A stretch of 64,000 bases of DNA from Crystallibacter sulfonylureivorans_A (GTDB lineage Bacteria; Actinomycetota; Actinomycetes; Actinomycetales; Micrococcaceae): the NCBI RefSeq assembly GCF_047607445.1, contig NZ_JBLKRT010000018.1, positions 1-64,000 on the forward strand. Reading direction: 5' to 3'. The number at the start of each line of letters is the position of its first letter. Positions within the stretch are counted from its first letter, which is position 1. Below are positions 59,714-64,000 of this stretch, one piece after another. Position numbers and translations under genes: made by a program. A model generated the notes under the pieces. It was not told the DNA's origin, ran no database searches, and saw only the letters and a list, made by a program, of their open reading frames with translations.

Positions 59714-60826
59714 TTAGAGCAGCCCAAGCTTGGAGGCACAGGCCGGCCAGTGGCCCCATCCGCCGTTGCTGCGCAGCACTTCGGCGGTCGCGATCTGCTC
59801 CGACGGAGTCGCCATGTAGGCGTATGGGGCGTACTTGCCGCCGCCGGCACCCAGCCAGGAGCTGGCACTGAATTGCAGGCCGCCGGAGTAGCCGTTGCCC
59901 GTGTTGATGGACCAGTTGCCGCCGGACTCGCATTCTGCGAGCGCCTGCCAGGTGCCGCCCACGTTGGCGTTGTTGACCTTGGCCGGGCGCTTCTTCGTAC
60001 CGACAGTGACCTTCTGGCTGACCGGTTCGCGGGTGACCTTTTCCCGGACCAGCTTCCGGCTGGTTTCCTTGCCGTCGGTCAGGACGATCTCGTAGACCTT
60101 GACCCGCTCGCCGGCCTCGCCGGCCCGGGTGACCTTTTCTTCGTCGGCGTACATGGAGGAGTTCGTCGTCTCGTCCGTGCCAAACGCAATGGACTCGGTC
60201 TCTTCGACCCGCTCGCGGTCGATCCGGGTCACCTTGACCTTGATGCCCTCCTCGACGGGCTCCTTGGCAGCAACGGAGAGCTTGTCGTCCTTGCGCACCT
60301 TGATGTCATGTTCCTGCAGCAGGTCCCCGATGGTGGTCGCGGTGGTGACTTCCTTGCGGGTCTTTCCGTCGACGGCAATCGTGACCTGCTTCGGGGTCGA
60401 GATGGTGACCGCACCCACCGAGGCCAGTTCGGCGGTCAGCGGAGCCGACAGGGCGGACTTGTTCGTCACTTGCAGCTCGTCCAGCAGTTCCCGGACCGTT
60501 GCGGCCGTCGTGTGGACCGTGGAGCTGTCGCCGTCCACGTTCACGTTCACCGGCTTGGCGGTGACCACCTCAATGCTGGCGCCGTCGGAGATCTCCTCGC
60601 CGACTGCTGGTCTGACGTCGTCGAGTTCGCCCACCTCAACCTCGGATTCGGCGAGCACGTCCGCCACTGTCGAACCGAAGGTGGAGACAGTGCTGGCCTG
60701 CCCGTCAACGGTCAGCGTCACGGACTTGTTGTTGCCCACGAAAGCAACCAGCCCAAGGACCAGTGCCGTCATGACGACGACCTGGCCGGCGATTTTCACC
60801 CAGCGGTTCTTCAGCGCGTTAGTCAC
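59714..60826 (-). CDS. Resuscitation-promoting factor (RpfB-like)
   Basis: A 370-residue secreted or membrane-tethered wall enzyme. A hydrophobic segment (IAGQVVVMTALVLGLVAFVG) is near the N-terminus. Three DUF348 repeats follow (SVTLTVDGQASTVSTFGSTV; VNVNVDGDSSTVHTTAATVR; VTIAVDGKTRKEVTTATTIG), then a G5 domain (about residues 210-285) and a transglycosylase-like domain with LAECESGGNWSINTGNGYSG, where the first Glu is catalytic. These proteins cleave peptidoglycan and wake dormant cells. I use GTG 60826 (VTNALKN), with GGGAA upstream; ATG 60865 is in frame but has no ribosome site. Confidence 0.92.
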   Translation of the reverse strand: MTNALKNRWVKIAGQVVVMTALVLGLVAFVGNNKSVTLTVDGQASTVSTFGSTVADVLAESEVEVGELDDVRPAVGEEISDGASIEVVTAKPVNVNVDGDSSTVHTTAATVRELLDELQVTNKSALSAPLTAELASVGAVTISTPKQVTIAVDGKTRKEVTTATTIGDLLQEHDIKVRKDDKLSVAAKEPVEEGIKVKVTRIDRERVEETESIAFGTDETTNSSMYADEEKVTRAGEAGERVKVYEIVLTDGKETSRKLVREKVTREPVSQKVTVGTKKRPAKVNNANVGGTWQALAECESGGNWSINTGNGYSGGLQFSASSWLGAGGGKYAPYAYMATPSEQIATAEVLRSNGGWGHWPACASKLGLL

Positions 60827-61156
60827 GGTTCCCGAATCTGTTGCAGTATCCGGGCACGGGGACATAAAGGCACACGCCAAGGTCGCGCCGATTTCCACGG
60901 CACGGTGCGAGTGCAGGCAGCACCTACAACGGCTGTTTGGGCGTACGAACGGAACGTCCAACGGCAACCGCTAAAGGTGTGGCAATGTCCGGATGCCTTC
61001 CCCGACCCCGGCCATTAGCTACCTACCGTAATCGAAACGTGACATGGCGACAAGCCGGGCTACCGGCGGGTAGCCACGGGCCGCACTGCGCAGCACCTGG
61101 CTCCGGTAGCCTAGCTTGCCTGCTTTCGGGGGCTGGCTAGGAAAAACACCTTTGTG
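60827..61156 (-). promoter_or_regulatory. Long 5' region of the rpf gene
   Basis: About 330 bp between tatD and rpf with no credible gene. It includes the hairpin GGCTACC/GGTAGCC (61058-61075) and further copies of GGTAGCC nearby (about 61105), so the leader RNA may be structured. Actinobacterial rpf genes often have riboswitch-controlled leaders, but the c-di-AMP switch core is not visible here. Confidence 0.45.
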
Positions 61157-62110
61157 TCATTCGCTGTGCCACGAGCCGTAAACGTGTTGCGTGTTCTCCG
61201 CCACTTCTGTGCATAACGTGGCCAGATCCTTGTCCAGCACGTGGGCCATCGAACGCACGGTGTAGGGCACCAGATAGCTGGCGTTGGGGCGACCGCGGTA
61301 GGGATGTGGCGTCAGGAACGGCGCATCCGTTTCGGCCAGCACCAGGTCCGGTTCGGCGGTGGCCAGCGCCTCGCGCAGACCGTCGGCATTCTTGAAGCTG
61401 ACAGTTCCTGCGAAGGACATGTGCCAGCCGTTGTCATTGCAGATCCTGGCCAGCGACGCGTCCCCGGAGAAGCAATGGAAGACCACCTTTTCCGGTGCGC
61501 CCTCCTCGCGCAGCACCCGGACCACGTCCTCATGGGCGTCGCGGTCGTGGATCTGAAGGGCCAGGCCCAGTCGCTTGGCCATGTCGATGTGGCGGCGGAA
61601 CGAGTCGTGCTGGGCGCTCCTGCCGTCGGCTTCCGTCCGGTAGTAGTCCAGGCCGGTCTCACCGATGGCCCGGATGCGCGGGTGCCTGGCTATCTCCTCA
61701 ATGTCCGCCAGGGCCTGCTCCAGCGTGCCGGCTTCGGCCAGCGGCGGCGCGTCATTGGGATGGATGGCCACCGCACCCAGCAGCCGGGGCTCGGCCTGGA
61801 CCGCCTGGAGCGTGAAGCGCGAGGACTCCAGGTCGCAGCCAACCTGGACGGCCCCGGCGACGCCAACCGCCTCGGCAGCGTCCATTGCCTGCCGGACCGT
61901 GACCGACACCAGGCCGTCGCGAAAGTCCAGATGGGTGTGGTTGTCCATCACCGGCACCGGCAGTGGCTCGGGGGCCGGCGGATAGCTCAGATTACGACGA
62001 CGGCCGTCGCCTTCTGTGGGGCTGCGCACGGCCGACGTCTGGGCTGCTGTGCTGTCAACTGTGTAGGCGGGGGGTGTTTCGCCGGCAACCGCGGCTGGAA
62101 AATTGGCCAT
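61157..62110 (-). CDS. tatD: TatD-family metal-dependent hydrolase
   Basis: A 317-residue TIM-barrel hydrolase of the TatD nuclease family. The metal ligands include DNHTHLD (near residue 57), the Glu in AIGETGLDYYR, the His in LALQIHDRDAHED and the Asp in VLAETDAPFL. KVVFHCFSGD is another conserved barrel strand. ATG 62110 gives a 54-residue extension; an ATG at 61948 would begin directly at the barrel, but the RRRNLSYPPAPEPLPVP stretch before it looks conserved in relatives, favouring an upstream start. Confidence 0.9.
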   Translation of the reverse strand: MANFPAAVAGETPPAYTVDSTAAQTSAVRSPTEGDGRRRNLSYPPAPEPLPVPVMDNHTHLDFRDGLVSVTVRQAMDAAEAVGVAGAVQVGCDLESSRFTLQAVQAEPRLLGAVAIHPNDAPPLAEAGTLEQALADIEEIARHPRIRAIGETGLDYYRTEADGRSAQHDSFRRHIDMAKRLGLALQIHDRDAHEDVVRVLREEGAPEKVVFHCFSGDASLARICNDNGWHMSFAGTVSFKNADGLREALATAEPDLVLAETDAPFLTPHPYRGRPNASYLVPYTVRSMAHVLDKDLATLCTEVAENTQHVYGSWHSE

Positions 62111-62257
62111 GATGCCAGCCTACTGAAGCACCGGCTGCGATTGAGCGGCCGTCAGGGGCGTCTCAAACAAACGTTTCATGTGTCTACCGCATCACACAGG
62201 CAGCAAGTAGGGTTGAGACAACCGGCCCTCGGGGAAGGCATACCGGAAGGTACTTTC

Positions 62258-63313
<1,056 letters not shown>

Positions 63314-63318
63314 CGGCC

Positions 63319-64000
63319 ATGGACGCGTTCGGCTGGCTGCCCACCCGGTACATCACGCTTCGCGGCTGGGGATTTGTGGCAGCCGGCACGCTGGCGCTGC
63401 TGCTGGCGCAGGTGCTGGGACGCCGCGACCTGCTGGCGCTGGGCGTGTTTCTCATCGCCCTGCCGCTGCTGGCGGCGGCCGTGATGGTGCTCCTCAAACC
63501 CCAATTCACCGTGGAGCGGAAGTTCCGGCCCGCCGCCGTCGAAACCGGCGTCGTCGCCCAGGTCGAACTGACGGTGCGCCGCAGCGGGGGTTCGGCCGGA
63601 CTCGTTTATATGGAGGAGCAGCTGCCGCTGCGTTTTGGCAAGCCGCCGTCGTTCCGGTTCCCGGCACGGCACCCGTCCCGGTCCGGAGCGAGCATCTACG
63701 AATACAAGCTGCGCTCCAGCCAGCGCGGGCTGTTCGCCATCGGACCGGTCACTGCCGACTTCACTGATCCCTTTGGATTGGCCAATCACCGGCACCATCT
63801 GGGGGAAACCAGCCCCTTGGTGGTTACTCCGGCCCCGGTGCAACTGCCCACCACGTCGCTCACCGGGGCACGCGGTTCCGACGGCACAGCCAGCACCCGG
63901 AGGCAAGCCAATCCCAGCGACGACGACGTTATGACCCGCGAATACCGGTACGGCGATCCGATGCGGCGGGTCCACTGGGCAGCGACCGCCCGGCACGGCG
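63319..64000 (+). CDS. DUF58 protein, partial at window end
   Basis: The first 227 codons of a DUF58 protein. Two hydrophobic helices near the N-terminus (about residues 17-35 and 38-57) anchor it in the membrane; TREYRYGDPMRRVHWAATAR near residue 208 is the DUF58 signature. The gene continues past position 64000. DUF58 proteins pair with MoxR ATPases in maturation or stress complexes. ATG 63319 is five bases after the MoxR stop codon, so co-transcription is certain in practice. Confidence 0.9.
   Translation, partial: MDAFGWLPTRYITLRGWGFVAAGTLALLLAQVLGRRDLLALGVFLIALPLLAAAVMVLLKPQFTVERKFRPAAVETGVVAQVELTVRRSGGSAGLVYMEEQLPLRFGKPPSFRFPARHPSRSGASIYEYKLRSSQRGLFAIGPVTADFTDPFGLANHRHHLGETSPLVVTPAPVQLPTTSLTGARGSDGTASTRRQANPSDDDVMTREYRYGDPMRRVHWAATARHG

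Noticed and set aside
60827..61156. c-di-AMP (ydaO-type) riboswitch before rpf
   Set aside because: Expected from family knowledge, but I could not find the conserved GC-rich core segments in either strand.
61241..62257. In-frame extension upstream of the MoxR start
   Set aside because: Antisense to tatD; the ATG at 62258 has a ribosome site and begins the normal-length family protein.

Overview
The window is high-GC actinobacterial DNA, most like the Micrococcaceae (Arthrobacter and relatives). The evidence is the run of housekeeping genes tatD - rpf - rsmA - ispE - ABC-F - tRNA-Gln - glmU - prs - rplY - pth, all read leftward on the minus strand, together with GTG/TTG starts and very GC-rich codons. 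No genus marker such as 16S rRNA is present, so the genus is inferred.

Layout. (1) 1-28.6 kb is a surface-polysaccharide locus (EPS1). A long minus-strand run, 22.8 to 4.6 kb, encodes an initiating sugar-phosphate transferase, a lipoprotein, a Wzx-type flippase, a giant LamG/PKD surface protein, a Wzz/BY-kinase-like protein, a Wzy-type polymerase broken by a frameshift, a cytidylyltransferase, a glycosyltransferase, a CDP-alcohol phosphatidyltransferase, a membrane-anchored protein and a second large LamG/PKD protein. Two overlapping genes for large ATP-binding LuxR-family regulators lie just upstream. A glycosyltransferase, a FemAB/CelD-like acyltransferase and a secreted beta-helix protein lie at the left end. 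(2) 28.9-30.4 kb holds pth and rplY. (3) 30.7-41.5 kb is a second, apparently intact Wzx/Wzy locus (EPS2) with five glycosyltransferases, polymerase, Wzz-like protein, flippase and initiating transferase. It separates rplY-pth from prs-glmU, genes that normally sit together. (4) 41.8-44.5 kb holds prs, glmU and tRNA-Gln. (5) 44.7-50.1 kb is a signalling island: a GGDEF-EAL protein with a small STAS-like partner, a TPR-only protein divergent from a 55-codon secreted peptide, and a REC-GAF histidine kinase. (6) 50.4-55.7 kb holds an ABC exporter, an EamA permease, a ZapE-like ATPase, and an FMN reductase divergent from a MarR regulator with clear operator-like repeats. (7) 55.7-64 kb holds an ABC-F ATPase, ispE, rsmA, rpf, tatD, a MoxR ATPase and a DUF58 gene that runs off the end.

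How it works together. EPS1 and EPS2 each encode the core of a lipid-linked Wzx/Wzy pathway: transfer of the first sugar phosphate to undecaprenyl phosphate, extension by glycosyltransferases, flipping, polymerisation and chain-length control. EPS1 adds large secreted proteins and a possible phospho-alcohol decoration step, and its polymerase is disrupted in this sequence. The regulators, the possible leader terminator before EPS1 and the c-di-GMP enzyme suggest environmental control of surface polymers, but that link is inferred. The most novel-looking unit is the TPR protein/secreted peptide pair at 46.9-48.4 kb, which resembles a Rap-Phr-type peptide signalling module in an actinobacterium.
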